Shown here: positions 27,829-37,100 of the stretch, in pieces
Layout: each line of letters begins with the position of its first letter
Position numbering within the stretch: the stretch's first letter is position 1
DNA from: Chitinophagaceae bacterium
Lineage (GTDB): Bacteria > Bacteroidota > Bacteroidia > Chitinophagales > Chitinophagaceae
Length of the DNA stretch: 64,000 nt
Assembly (NCBI GenBank): GCA_947454235.1
Contig: CANGIY010000005.1
Coordinates: 124,001 to 188,000 of the forward strand
Reading direction: 5' to 3'
The notes under the pieces: model-generated
The model's input: the letters and a program-made list of their open reading frames with translations, nothing else
Told to the model about the DNA's origin: nothing
Database searches by the model: none
Translations under genes and position numbers: made by a program

Positions 27829-29705
27829 CCTAGTAATTCCTCCATATTTTCAGTGAGGATAATTGCAAACACTTTTCTACCGCGCGGCGAGTACTCGGGT
27901 TGTGCACAAGCGAATAGTTCATCAACCAAAGCTTCCTGTAACTCACGTGTATTCATGGCCTGAGCCCCTGAAGCCATACGCACTGCCATTTGTGCCAAAA
28001 CAGTTTCGGTGCGGGCTGAAATTGCATCTGGTGCTTCGTGCTTTATGTTTTCGAGAATCTCATCTATAATGTTCTTCTCTTCCCCGGCAGGCAGGCTTGG
28101 CGGTGTACCATCTACCATGAAGGTAAATGTAAGTGCTTGTTCGTTGGAATAGTCCTGATTATAGGAAATACTGAAGCCCATTTTTTTCAAATCGGGGGCA
28201 ATTTCCTTCAGCAACAATGCATCTTGTGGCGGCAACTCGTACGTAACCGGGAATAACACTTGTTGCGAAGGCGCGCTGCCATCGTTGTATTGCCTGAGCA
28301 GTCGCTCGTATGTAATACGTTCTTGTGCGCGACGCACATGTATGAGCATCACCCCCGATTTTACAGGAGTGGCAAGGTAGGTGCCATGTATCAGCATCAT
28401 ATTTCCCGAACTGTCTGCTTGTTCACTATTGGTATTGTACATCACCCCTTGTGACGGTAGTACATATTCGTTACCCGGGCTTGGCATGGGTGCCGAAGCA
28501 ATATACCCTTCAGGGCGGGCTGCAATTTCATACAGGCTTTTCCATTGCTTGAGGCTGTCTTTCCGCTCCACCACATGTGCCTGATTTTCGCTCTGGAACA
28601 CGTTGAACAGATACCCACGTTCAGTTTGGTCGCGGGTATTGTCGTTCATAGGAACATTTACGGCCTGGAGGCGCTGTATTTCCGGCGACAATGAAAAATC
28701 GAGCGACGGCGCCACATTGAAACGCGCCAGTGCATGTTTCACTGCTGCGTTCAGGTAAGCATAAATAAGTTGGTCGTCTTCAAACTTTACTTCCTGCTTG
28801 GTGGGGTGTACGTTCACATCGACACGGGCAGGGTCTACCTCAAGGAACAGCACATAGAACGGAAAATATTCTTTTTCTATGATGCCCTCAAATGCCTTCA
28901 TAACAGCATGGTGCAGGTAATTGTTCTTGATGAACCGTTTGTTCATGAAGAAAAACTGCATGCCGCGCGTTTTTGTGGCAGCCTCGGGCTTGCCAATAAA
29001 CCCTGAAATCGTGAGCACATCGGTTGATTCCTCAACGGGCACTATACGTTTTTCAAGCTGGTTACCGAGCAGATTGACAATCCTGTTCCTGACGGTGCCG
29101 GGTAACAGGTTGAACTGTTCTGATTGGTTATTGGTGAGTTTAAAGCCTATTTCGGGGTGGGCGAGTGCAATTCTGGTGAACTCGTCGACTATGTGTTTGT
29201 ATTCAGAATTATTGGTTTTTAAAAAGTGACGACGTGCCGGCACATTATAAAAAAGGTTTTTGATGGCAAATGAAGTACCTGCGTTGGCTACACATGGTTC
29301 TTGTTTTTTCACCTCGCTGCTTTCAATAATAATGTGGGTGCCCATCTCTGCCTCGGGTTGGCGCGTTTTCATCTCTACCTGAGCAACGGCGGCAATAGAT
29401 GCCAGTGCCTCGCCCCTGAAACCCTTGGTTTTGATGCTGAAAAGGTCGTTGATGTCCTTGATTTTAGATGTGGCATGGCGCTCAAAGCTCATGCGCGCGT
29501 CGGTAGGACTCATGCCCTTGCCATTATCCACCACCTGAATCAGTTCCTTACCCGCCTCTTTCACATTGAGGTGAATAGAGGTAGCACCGGCGTCAATGGC
29601 ATTTTCAAGCAATTCCTTGACAGCAGAAGCAGGTCTTTGAATCACCTCGCCCGCTGCAATCTGGTTTGCCAAATGGTCTGATAGTAGATGTATGATATCA
29701 GGCAT
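27825..29705 (-). CDS. mutL: DNA mismatch repair protein MutL
   Basis: MutL links mismatch recognition by MutS to strand removal. The 626-residue protein has an intact N-terminal GHKL ATPase: IAAGEVIQRP, ELLENAIDAG (31-40), VVDNGKGM (58-65) and GFRGEAL (95-101). The C-terminal dimerisation domain is present. The endonuclease metal motif DQHAxxERxxYE reads HVRRAQERITYE here, with H456 where the metal-binding Asp is expected. The distal CPHGRP-like motif reads SPRGRK. The nicking activity of this MutL is therefore doubtful. It overlaps the convergent kinase gene by four bases and has a promoter-like -7 box 25 bases upstream. Confidence 0.96.
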   Translation of the reverse strand: MPDIIHLLSDHLANQIAAGEVIQRPASAVKELLENAIDAGATSIHLNVKEAGKELIQVVDNGKGMSPTDARMSFERHATSKIKDINDLFSIKTKGFRGEALASIAAVAQVEMKTRQPEAEMGTHIIIESSEVKKQEPCVANAGTSFAIKNLFYNVPARRHFLKTNNSEYKHIVDEFTRIALAHPEIGFKLTNNQSEQFNLLPGTVRNRIVNLLGNQLEKRIVPVEESTDVLTISGFIGKPEAATKTRGMQFFFMNKRFIKNNYLHHAVMKAFEGIIEKEYFPFYVLFLEVDPARVDVNVHPTKQEVKFEDDQLIYAYLNAAVKHALARFNVAPSLDFSLSPEIQRLQAVNVPMNDNTRDQTERGYLFNVFQSENQAHVVERKDSLKQWKSLYEIAARPEGYIASAPMPSPGNEYVLPSQGVMYNTNSEQADSSGNMMLIHGTYLATPVKSGVMLIHVRRAQERITYERLLRQYNDGSAPSQQVLFPVTYELPPQDALLLKEIAPDLKKMGFSISYNQDYSNEQALTFTFMVDGTPPSLPAGEEKNIIDEILENIKHEAPDAISARTETVLAQMAVRMASGAQAMNTRELQEALVDELFACAQPEYSPRGRKVFAIILTENMEELLG

Positions 29706-29730
29706 GAATACAGTTACACTTTTTGCCTTA

Positions 29731-29738
29731 CAAAGTTA
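29731..29738 (-). promoter_or_regulatory. -7 box upstream of mutL
   Basis: The minus strand reads TAACTTTG, matching TAnnTTTG, 25 bases before the mutL ATG. No TTTG element is seen at the proper distance upstream. Confidence 0.45.
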
Positions 29739-29785
29739 ATAGTATTCTAATGAAAATAATCATAAATATCTGTGGTGGGGTGGGG

Positions 29786-30089
29786 CTGGCGCGGGGAGTT
29801 AGCGCAGCGCTCCCGTGTCTATGGAAATGGACAGCCTGTCCCGAGCCTTTTTGCCTCGGGAGGTCTCCTGACCCGCAGTATATTGCATCGCAAGTATAAA
29901 TCAGCTTCGCAGGGTCAGGAGACCCGCTCACTTTTGTAGACACAAGAGCGCTTCAACAAGTTGAACCAACTCTTGCGCCAGTAATAGCACACTGGCGCGG
30001 GGAGTTAGCGCAGCGCTCCCGTGTCTATGGAAATGGACAGCCTGTCCCGAGCCTTTTTTGCCTCGGGAGGTCTCCTGACCCGCAGTATA
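29786..30089. repeat. left array of composite palindromic elements (1.5 copies)
   Basis: A right-half copy (29786-29883) is followed by a full copy (29904-30083); the shared part recurs at a 206-base offset. The full copy opens with GGGTCAGGAGACCCGC and closes with its inverted partner (one base shorter). Inside lie three nested inverted pairs: TAGACACAAGAGCGCT with AGCGCTCCCGTGTCTA, TTCAAC with GTTGAA, and GCGCCAGT with ACTGGCGC. A CCCGAG/CTCGGG hairpin present here is absent from the last right-hand copies. The array ends 18 bases before the stop codon of the transposase gene. Confidence 0.88.
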
Positions 30090-30100
30090 ACACCATCAAC

Positions 30101-30655
30101 CTACCCAAGCAAAACTACAGGCAATATTCCCTTATGTTTACTGTAATAATCGATGGCACTGCTGTATTTGTAGTCTTCTGGGTTCCATACTATACCCACC
30201 CTAACTGGGTTTTCGTGCAAGTAGTTGAGACGTGTTTGAGTTTTGTCGGCATTATCGAGCGTGATAGGGTGGAATTCATTTTGCCAAAATTGAAACTCAT
30301 CAGCTCCGCCATTGGTTACCGCGGTGAATCTGAACATATTCAGCATCCAGTCCTTACGACTTTCATGCTCGTTTTCCAATATCGCAGTTACAATTTGTCG
30401 GGAAGTGTATTTTTTTAAATCACGCATGATACCGGATACAGTTGCACCTTGTTTGCAACTAAATATAAGATGTATGTGGTTTGGCATTATCACCCATGCA
30501 TGTAACAACATTCCTTTTTGTTCAATGCAGAACTTCAGACTTTTACATACAATTTCCTTGTAAGTCTCCCTTGAAAGTGCATCGACCCAACCAACAACAG
30601 TCGAAGTGACAAAATGCGGTAACTGGTCGTCCCAAACTTTAAATCGTGATGACAT
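30101..30655 (-). CDS. REP-associated tyrosine transposase (RAYT, Y1/IS200-like)
   Basis: A 184-residue HUH-family single-strand nuclease. The HUH motif is in MPNHIHLIF, and the catalytic tyrosine candidate is in LKKYTSRQIV. Typical RAYT tails are FQFWQNEFHP and RLNYLHENPVRVGIV. RAYTs are domesticated relatives of IS200/IS605 transposases, usually single-copy, and are thought to mobilise or process short palindromic REP sequences. Here the gene sits exactly between two arrays of repeated palindromes, the classic RAYT/REP arrangement. The frame is intact and the start ATG gives the usual MSSRFKVWDDQLPHFVT opening. No typical inverted or direct insertion-sequence ends were found around the gene itself. 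Confidence 0.9.
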   Translation of the reverse strand: MSSRFKVWDDQLPHFVTSTVVGWVDALSRETYKEIVCKSLKFCIEQKGMLLHAWVIMPNHIHLIFSCKQGATVSGIMRDLKKYTSRQIVTAILENEHESRKDWMLNMFRFTAVTNGGADEFQFWQNEFHPITLDNADKTQTRLNYLHENPVRVGIVWNPEDYKYSSAIDYYSKHKGILPVVLLG

Positions 30656-30705
30656 AAATGTAAGTTAGCCATTTTTAGTTTAATGCACAACTCATATCAT
30701 AAAAG

Positions 30706-31361
30706 GCTTCGCCGGGTCAGGAGACCCGCTCACTTTTGTAGACACAAGAGCGCTTCAACAAGTTAGATCAACTCTTGCGCCAGTAATAGCGCACTGGCGC
30801 GTGGAGTTAGCGTAGCGCTCCCGTGTCTATGGATCCCGAGTTTACCTCGGGAGGGCGGGTCTCCTGACCCGGATTCGACCATATTAAGTAACAGTATATT
30901 GTATGCTTCGCCGGGTCAGGAGACCCGCTCACTTTTATAGACACAAGAGCACTTCAACAAGTTGAACCAACTCTTGCGCCAGTAATAACCACACTGGCGC
31001 GGGGAGTTAGCGCAGTGCTCCCGTGTCTATGGAAATGGGCGGGTCTCCTGACCCGGATTCGACCATATTAAGTAACAGTATATTGTATGCTTCGCCGGGT
31101 CAGGAGACCCGCTCACTTTTGTAGACACAAGAGCGCTTCAACAAGTTGAATCAACTCTTGCGCCAGTAATAACCACACTGGCGCGGGGAGTTAGCGCAGC
31201 GCTCCCGTGTCTAAGGAAATGGGCGGGTCTCCTGACCCGGATTCGACCATATTAAGTAACAGTATATTGTATGCTTCGCCGGGTCAGGAGACCCGTTCAC
31301 CTTTATAGACACAAGAGCGCTTCAACAAGTTGAATCAACTCTTGCGCCAGTAATAGCGCAC
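30706..31361. repeat. right tandem array of composite palindromic elements (3.5 copies)
   Basis: Copies start at 30706, 30905, 31089 and 31273; the first three end at 30872, 31056 and 31240, and the fourth is cut at about 31361. The second and third are 152 bp elements separated by an identical 32-bp spacer, giving a 184-bp period. Each complete element is bounded by the perfect 18-bp inverted pair CCGGGTCAGGAGACCCGC and GCGGGTCTCCTGACCCGG. Each end can also fold alone as CGGGTC-AGGA-GACCCG. Nested inside are the same inverted pairs as in the left array. No further copies were noticed elsewhere in the window. Confidence 0.92.
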
Positions 31362-31368
31362 AATACCA

Positions 31369-31725
31369 TCAACACCCACCCGCTTTCTGCCACGCATGGT
31401 ATGGTTTGCGGGAGATTCGGTAGGGGATGAGTTTTGCATAGTGTTTGTACAGCGAGTGTTTTGGGCGATGACCATTGATAGCGAGTTTGTGGCGCACCAC
31501 CCTGACATCATAGTTACCCAAGGTGTCTATCAGTTGGTCTTTTGCGAGGGCGATAATGAGCCGGCGGTCTGGGGGTGGTATCTTTCCCACCTCAATCATG
31601 TGTTGGGGTGATGTGCCTGATGTGCTATCGCTTACAGGCTGGCTGTGGCCCGTGTGCGCCACTAAACAACATACCACCATCACTACCACCCGCAACACAC
31701 CCCCAACTTTTAATTTCCTTTTCAT
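31369..31725 (-). CDS. small secreted protein of unknown function
   Basis: A 118-residue protein with a signal peptide (VLRVVVMVVCCLVAHTGHSQ). The mature part is short and basic, with IGKIPP-like linker sequence, LIIALAKDQLIDTLGNYDVR and several Tyr/His/Lys residues towards the end. I do not recognise the family. Its 3' end lies 8 bases from the truncated last palindromic element. It may be a real small gene or one whose C-terminus was altered when the array expanded. Confidence 0.5.
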   Translation of the reverse strand: MKRKLKVGGVLRVVVMVVCCLVAHTGHSQPVSDSTSGTSPQHMIEVGKIPPPDRRLIIALAKDQLIDTLGNYDVRVVRHKLAINGHRPKHSLYKHYAKLIPYRISRKPYHAWQKAGGC

Positions 31726-31889
31726 AAGGCATAAGTCTTTTTAAAACATACAGATATACTGTAATAGTAGACTTGTTTTGGTGGTGGGAGGGTTGGGGAT
31801 GATGAAAAATATGGAATTATATATAAATAAAACAAAAATAAAAATAATGAGAACAAATTGTCGGTATAAAATTCCTAAATTGCAATAAT

Positions 31890-32582
31890 ATGGTTTCTAA
31901 AGAAGAATTTTTAAAATCGATTACAGACTTTGAATTAAGGGTTAATGAGGCAATATCTGAAACAGAGCGATTTCCAATTTACGATGGAGCGATAAACCCA
32001 GAAAGGTATTTTGATGTTTTAAAAACAACCAATGCGCCTAGATTGATGTATTTGTTAAAGGAGGCATACGATGAAGATGGTGGTGGATGGGCTTATCGGG
32101 ATTTGTTTAAAACAGGCGCGGACGAATTATTGAAAAAGCCGACGTGGAGTACTCTAGCTTATAGCAGCTACGGTATACAGGAAAATTTGCTTTGGAATGA
32201 TATGCCCTTTATCAAAGAAGATAGCTCTGTAAAAGAATCGCTCAATGATGTGTGTATTGTAAATATCCAAAAACTGCCAGGCTTAAATGGTTCTAGAACA
32301 AATATGAACGACATAAGAAAGGCATACAAAAATCACAAGGCATTTATCGATGAACAGATTGATTTTTATAAGCCTAACATCATTATTTGCGGTGGTACTT
32401 TTTCGGTTTTAAGGGAAGAAACGTCTTATGATTTTGTTGACTGGGTTGGTGAAGTTGAAATATATGAACGCAATGGAATTCACTATATTGATGCTTATCA
32501 TCCAAGTTATCGGGGAATTGGGCAAGAAGTCTATGTAGACGATTTAGTAAATACATTCAGGAAATTAAAAAATGTAAAATAG
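31890..32582 (+). CDS. uracil-DNA-glycosylase-superfamily-like protein
   Basis: A 230-residue cytoplasmic protein. PNIIICGGTFSVL (162-174) and DAYHPSYRG (201-209) resemble the late strand and the HPS motif of the uracil-DNA glycosylase superfamily, and LMYLLKEAYDEDGGGW (52-67) could be the first catalytic loop. The assignment is by pattern only; it may be an inactive or repurposed member. The gene opens an A+T-rich block with different codon use from the neighbours. It is followed after 6 bases by the zinc protein gene, suggesting an operon. Such proteins occur in mobile cargo and defence islands. Confidence 0.4.
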   Translation: MVSKEEFLKSITDFELRVNEAISETERFPIYDGAINPERYFDVLKTTNAPRLMYLLKEAYDEDGGGWAYRDLFKTGADELLKKPTWSTLAYSSYGIQENLLWNDMPFIKEDSSVKESLNDVCIVNIQKLPGLNGSRTNMNDIRKAYKNHKAFIDEQIDFYKPNIIICGGTFSVLREETSYDFVDWVGEVEIYERNGIHYIDAYHPSYRGIGQEVYVDDLVNTFRKLKNVK

Positions 32583-32588
32583 AAAAGC

Positions 32589-32867
32589 ATGATTGTCAAG
32601 AATCTAAACGGCACAGCAAGCAAAAAATGTAATTGCGCTTCATGGCTTGAGCATTGGTATAATTTTGGCGGTCATGGAAATCAACGAAATTGTGCAAATA
32701 CTACATGTAGTAATTTAGCAACCTTAGGTGGGCATGTAAAACTACACGAGACAAACGACCATTCTCATTACATCGTGCCATTGTGTAACTCATGTAATAA
32801 ATTAAGTAATCCTTTTCGAATTAAATCGACACTTGTTAGTGCGAATAAGCAAGTGACTTGTAAATAA
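32589..32867 (+). CDS. small cysteine-rich zinc-binding protein
   Basis: A 92-residue protein with probable zinc ligands C14, C16, C35, C40, H49, C66, C69 and C91. The core CSNLATLGGHVK followed by HYIVPLCNSCN resembles a treble-clef/HNH-like zinc-ribbon pattern found in small proteins of phages and accessory islands. No full HNH catalytic set is evident, so nuclease activity is not claimed. It begins 6 bases after the UDG-like gene and is likely co-transcribed with it. Confidence 0.55.
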   Translation: MIVKNLNGTASKKCNCASWLEHWYNFGGHGNQRNCANTTCSNLATLGGHVKLHETNDHSHYIVPLCNSCNKLSNPFRIKSTLVSANKQVTCK

Positions 32868-32967
32868 AAAAATAATAATAAAAATACGGTATACGTTGGG
32901 TGAATGATGGATTTAGTAATCCACTGGTGGTTCTCGATTAATTCAATAAATTAAAACATTCAGTTTT

Positions 32968-34029
32968 ATGGAAAATGTCTTTCTTGATACTTCAATTTTT
33001 GTCAGTGAGAATTTTTTAGGGAAAAGAATTACTAGTTTTTTAGAACTATGTAGGGACAATTATTTACAATTAGTGCTTTCAATAATAACTGTCAATGAAG
33101 TTAAATCGCAATATAAAAAGAAAGCAAGATTAGCATTTGATAGGCACAACGAATTGATTAATGACAAGGAAAAGGTTTTAAGGGTTTTGAGGAACAATAC
33201 TTCAGTTAAGGATACGATCAAGAAATTGCCAAAAGTTGAAGATTTATGCAATGAATTTTACACCAAATTTGATTCCAAGTTGAAAGAGGCAAAGGCAATA
33301 ATTATCGAATATCCAACAATTAATTCAGAGGATATTTTTAAAGACTATTTTGAAGGAAAACCACCATTTAATTCGACTAATAAGAAACACGAATTTCCAG
33401 ATGTAATCGCGATAATAAGTATTGAAAAATGGTGTGAGGAATGTGGTGATACATGTTTACTTTTCTCGTTGGACAATGATTTTAAAGGTCGAGATAGTGA
33501 GTTTTTTGAAGTTCGAAATGATTTCGATATATATTTGGAAAATAATTTAAAAAGAATTTCTCCAGCTCGCATAGAATTGGTATCTGCATTGTTTAATCAA
33601 GATAGCGAAAATATTGATAAAGACATTCGTGAATGGGTAACAAATCAATTAGACGATTATACGGCGTATTATGAATACACAAATTGGTTAGATGTGCATG
33701 ATGTTTCGATAGATGAAATTAAAGTTCAAAATAAAGAATATGAAATTGTCTCTCTGAATGAAGAAGATGTTGAAATTGAAATAAAAGCCTGGGTTCGTGT
33801 AAAAGTTACACTTATTGTCGATGATGAAGAAACAGGTATTTATGATAGTGAAGATAAGGTTATGATCTATAGAGATACCACAGAACTGGTTTTTGAGGAT
33901 GAAATTGAGCTGCCAATAAACGCAAGATTTTTTATTGCAGATGAGAATGATTTTGATAAAAATATAGAGATCGAAGAAATTAATGACGGTAAAAATATAG
34001 AGTTAAATCGGTTCTGGAGAAATTACTAG
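32968..34029 (+). CDS. PIN-domain nuclease-like protein (DUF4935 type)
   Basis: A 353-residue protein. The N-terminal PIN domain has the acidic residues expected of this RNase fold: D7 in VFLDTSIF, E44 in TVNEVKSQ, D145 in HEFPDVIAI and D169/D171 in FSLDNDF. The C-terminal 150 residues are strongly acidic and beta-rich (WVRVKVTLIVDDEE) and not recognised. PIN domains cleave RNA and act in toxin-antitoxin and defence settings, but no small antitoxin gene lies directly next to it, unless the zinc protein plays that role. Strong A+T bias suggests horizontal gain. Confidence 0.75.
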   Translation: MENVFLDTSIFVSENFLGKRITSFLELCRDNYLQLVLSIITVNEVKSQYKKKARLAFDRHNELINDKEKVLRVLRNNTSVKDTIKKLPKVEDLCNEFYTKFDSKLKEAKAIIIEYPTINSEDIFKDYFEGKPPFNSTNKKHEFPDVIAIISIEKWCEECGDTCLLFSLDNDFKGRDSEFFEVRNDFDIYLENNLKRISPARIELVSALFNQDSENIDKDIREWVTNQLDDYTAYYEYTNWLDVHDVSIDEIKVQNKEYEIVSLNEEDVEIEIKAWVRVKVTLIVDDEETGIYDSEDKVMIYRDTTELVFEDEIELPINARFFIADENDFDKNIEIEEINDGKNIELNRFWRNY

Positions 34030-34055
34030 TTGACAGATGAATGTGCCCCCCCCAA

Positions 34056-34084
34056 AACAAAAACAGCCCCTTTCGGGGCTGCTT
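34056..34084 (-). terminator. intrinsic terminator of the RND efflux operon
   Basis: The sequence CAGCCCC-TTTC-GGGGCTG at 34064-34081 forms a 7-bp G+C-rich stem. On the minus strand it continues into TTTTTGTTTTGG. It lies 27 bases after the last gene of the operon, and may also act for the convergent PIN gene. Confidence 0.88.
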
Positions 34085-34107
34085 CAATATTATATAAAAA
34101 TCTTCTT

Positions 34108-37100
34108 CTACACCTTCGGTGGGATTAGTTTATAAATCACCGGGGTGACGATGCGGGAGAGGAGGGTGGAGCTGATGAGGCCGCCAATGAGTACAATGGC
34201 TAGCGGACTGATGAGCGGGTTGGTGGAGATGGCAATTGGTATAAGACCTCCGATAGCAGTTAGCGAGGTGAGTACAATAGGTAAGAATCGTACTTCGCCC
34301 GCCTCTCTTATTGCATCATCCAGGCTCTTGCCCTGTGCGCGCAGTTGGTTGGTGAAGTCAACGAGCAAAATGGTGTTTTTGACCTCTATACCAGCCAGCG
34401 CAATCAAGCCAATAATGGCCACAAACGAAAGCGTATTGCCTGTGAGCCACAGTGCCACTGCTGCACCCACAATACCCAGCGGTATCACCGAAAGTACAAT
34501 GAGCGTGCTTTTGAACGTGCGGAATTCCAAAATCAGTACTGCGATAAACAGGAATATGGTGACAATGATTATGCTTTGGAATCCCCCAAAGCTGTCCTTG
34601 CGGCTTTCTACCTCGCCACCCATTTCGTAGCTGTACCCGTGCGGCAGGTTCATTTTGTCCATTTTACCAATTACATCGGTAATAATGCGGTCGGCAAGGA
34701 AGCCTTTTTTCACGAACGCTTTCACCGATACCACACGTTTTTTCTCGTTGTGGTTAATAATGTTCGGGCTCGACTCCAGCGATAAATCTGCCACCTGACT
34801 GAACGGAATACTCACACCCTGGTTGTTGTTGATGTACATGGTGTTGAACAGGTCAAGCGTCGGTTTTTCATCCTTGGCTGCGGTGAGTATTATGTTGTAA
34901 TCTTTCTCGTTGCGGTCGGTGAACTTACCGAGGTCCAGACCCGCAATCGCCATACGCACTGTGCGGTCTATGTTGATGGTAGGTATGCCCAACGACTGTG
35001 CTTTTGCCCGGTTGATGTTCACTTTAATATCCGACTTCATGGTGGCTACAGGGTTGGTCACATACATAGTGCCCTCCGTTGTTTTGAGCATGTCTTCTAC
35101 CTTGCTGGCGAGTGCCCTCAGGCTATCCAGGTTTTCACCAAACAAACGCACTTCTACTGGTGCCAGTACCGGTGGACCTTGTTCAAAGTTTTTCACCTCA
35201 ACAGTTGCGCCGGGGTACGGAGTCCATTTGTGGCGCAATTTCTCAAGCAGTTCCAGTTTTTTATCAGGGCGTGTCTCGGGGTGCAGTTGCACGAATATCT
35301 GCGCATAGTTAGAACGTTCATTTTCCCTTATTTCGTTGTAGTACACACGTGGGTTGCCCTTGCCTACATTGCTCGAAAAATACTGAATAGATGGTTCTGC
35401 CTTCAGTTCTTTTTCAATTGCCAGCACTACCTCGTTGGTGGCGGCAACATTGGTTTGAGGGGGTGTAATTACATTAATCATGAACTGCGGTTTTTCTGAT
35501 GCAGGGAACAAACTGAACCCTATAACATTGAACAAACCAATAGCAGCACCAAACAGTACCACAGCTACAACAATGGTAGCGAGCGGCTTTTTAATAGCCA
35601 CATCTAGCAAGCGCGAGTAACTGCCATGAATGATTTTTTTGAGTCCGCGCATGAAGATGTTGCCGTCGGGGTGCCCGGTATGCTCCTTCAGTAATTTGCT
35701 CGAAAGGAATGGTATAATGGTCAGCGAAACCAGCATTGATGCAATTACGGAAAGTATCACAGCCAGCGGCAATCCCCTGATGAAGTCACCCGCCCCTTCA
35801 GGCATGAACAGAATAGGTAAGAAGGCAATAATGAGTGTTGCAGTACAGCCCACAACCGCAAGCCCAATCTGCTTTACAGCCCTGAGCGTGGCATCGAGGC
35901 GTGAGTGCCCCAGCAGCATCCAACGTTCAATGTTCTCTACCACCACAATACTGTCATCAACCAGCAGGCCCAATGCCACTACCAGGCCCACAATGCTCAA
36001 CTGGTTCAGGTTGTAACCAAACAGGTTCAGCATTACAATACCTATAGAAAGCGATAGCGGAATAGATATCATAACTATCAAAGCCGGACGGCTGCCCAAT
36101 GGCAACAGCGTTACCGCAACCAGTAAAATCGCAATTAAAAAGTCTTCTCCCAACCCCGTCAGGCGGCGGTTTACGTTTTCTGCCTGGTCGAAGTTGTGCA
36201 CCAATGCCACGTTGGCGGGCAGTGTTTTTTTGAACGCTTCTATAATGGGTTGGTATTGTTTCTGAACTGCCGTAATGTTTTCACCCTCCTTTTGGGCTGC
36301 TGTTACAAACACACAACGGTGGCCGTTCAGTCGGGTGGTATACTTTTCTTCTTCGTAACCGTAATACACCCGAGCCACGTCTTTCAGCAATATATTTTTG
36401 CCATTCGGCGAAGCTATTATGGTGTTTTCAATGTCTTCTATTGATTTGTAATTATCGCCACCCTTTACGTTGTAGGTACGGCTGCCGGCATCAATGCTAC
36501 CTCCGGGAATGTTGGCGGCTTCACTTTGTATATTGCCTGCAACAGCCGTAACGGGAATGTGCATTTGCGCCATTTTTTCAAGGTTAAGCTCAATGCGCAC
36601 CTGGCGTGCCGGCAATCCACTGATTTCTACATTTTTCAGTTGGGTGAGTTTCTCAAGCTCGTCCTGTAGTTTTTCGGCTTGTTCCTGCATTACCCTGCGC
36701 GGCGCATTCTCCGATACCAGCGCAATCTGTAGAATGTTTACATCGCTGGGTTGTAGCTTTTTAACCTCAATGCTGTAAATATCCTGCGGCAGCGAACTGC
36801 GTTTGTTGTTCACCACCCGCACCAGCTCCTGATACTTGGTTTCAACATTGCTGTTGTACTTGTATTCAACGCTTATTACTGCCACGCCATCGCCAATGCT
36901 TGAGCGCACCCTTTTCAGGTTTTCGAGTCCTGTTATTTCTTTTTCCAGCGGTTTTACCACCAGTTCTTCCATGTCCTTCGGACTTGTACCCGGATACACC
37001 ACTACCACCGGATAGAATGGGGCATGCATTTCGGGGTCCTCGCTGCGGGGCATATTGAGGATGGTTGTAAGCCCCAGTGCAATAATCATGATGAAGATAA

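Noticed and set aside
29728-29943. Short open frames inside the palindromic arrays
   Set aside because: They consist of the repeated palindromic sequence and have no codon character or family resemblance.
30721-31150. GTAG tetranucleotide next to the palindromes as the RAYT recognition mark
   Set aside because: GTAG occurs in some copies but reads ATAG in others (around 30937 and 31303), so it is not conserved within the array.
29786-31361. CRISPR array
   Set aside because: The repeats are long nested palindromes with identical spacers and no cas genes; CRISPR spacers would be unique.
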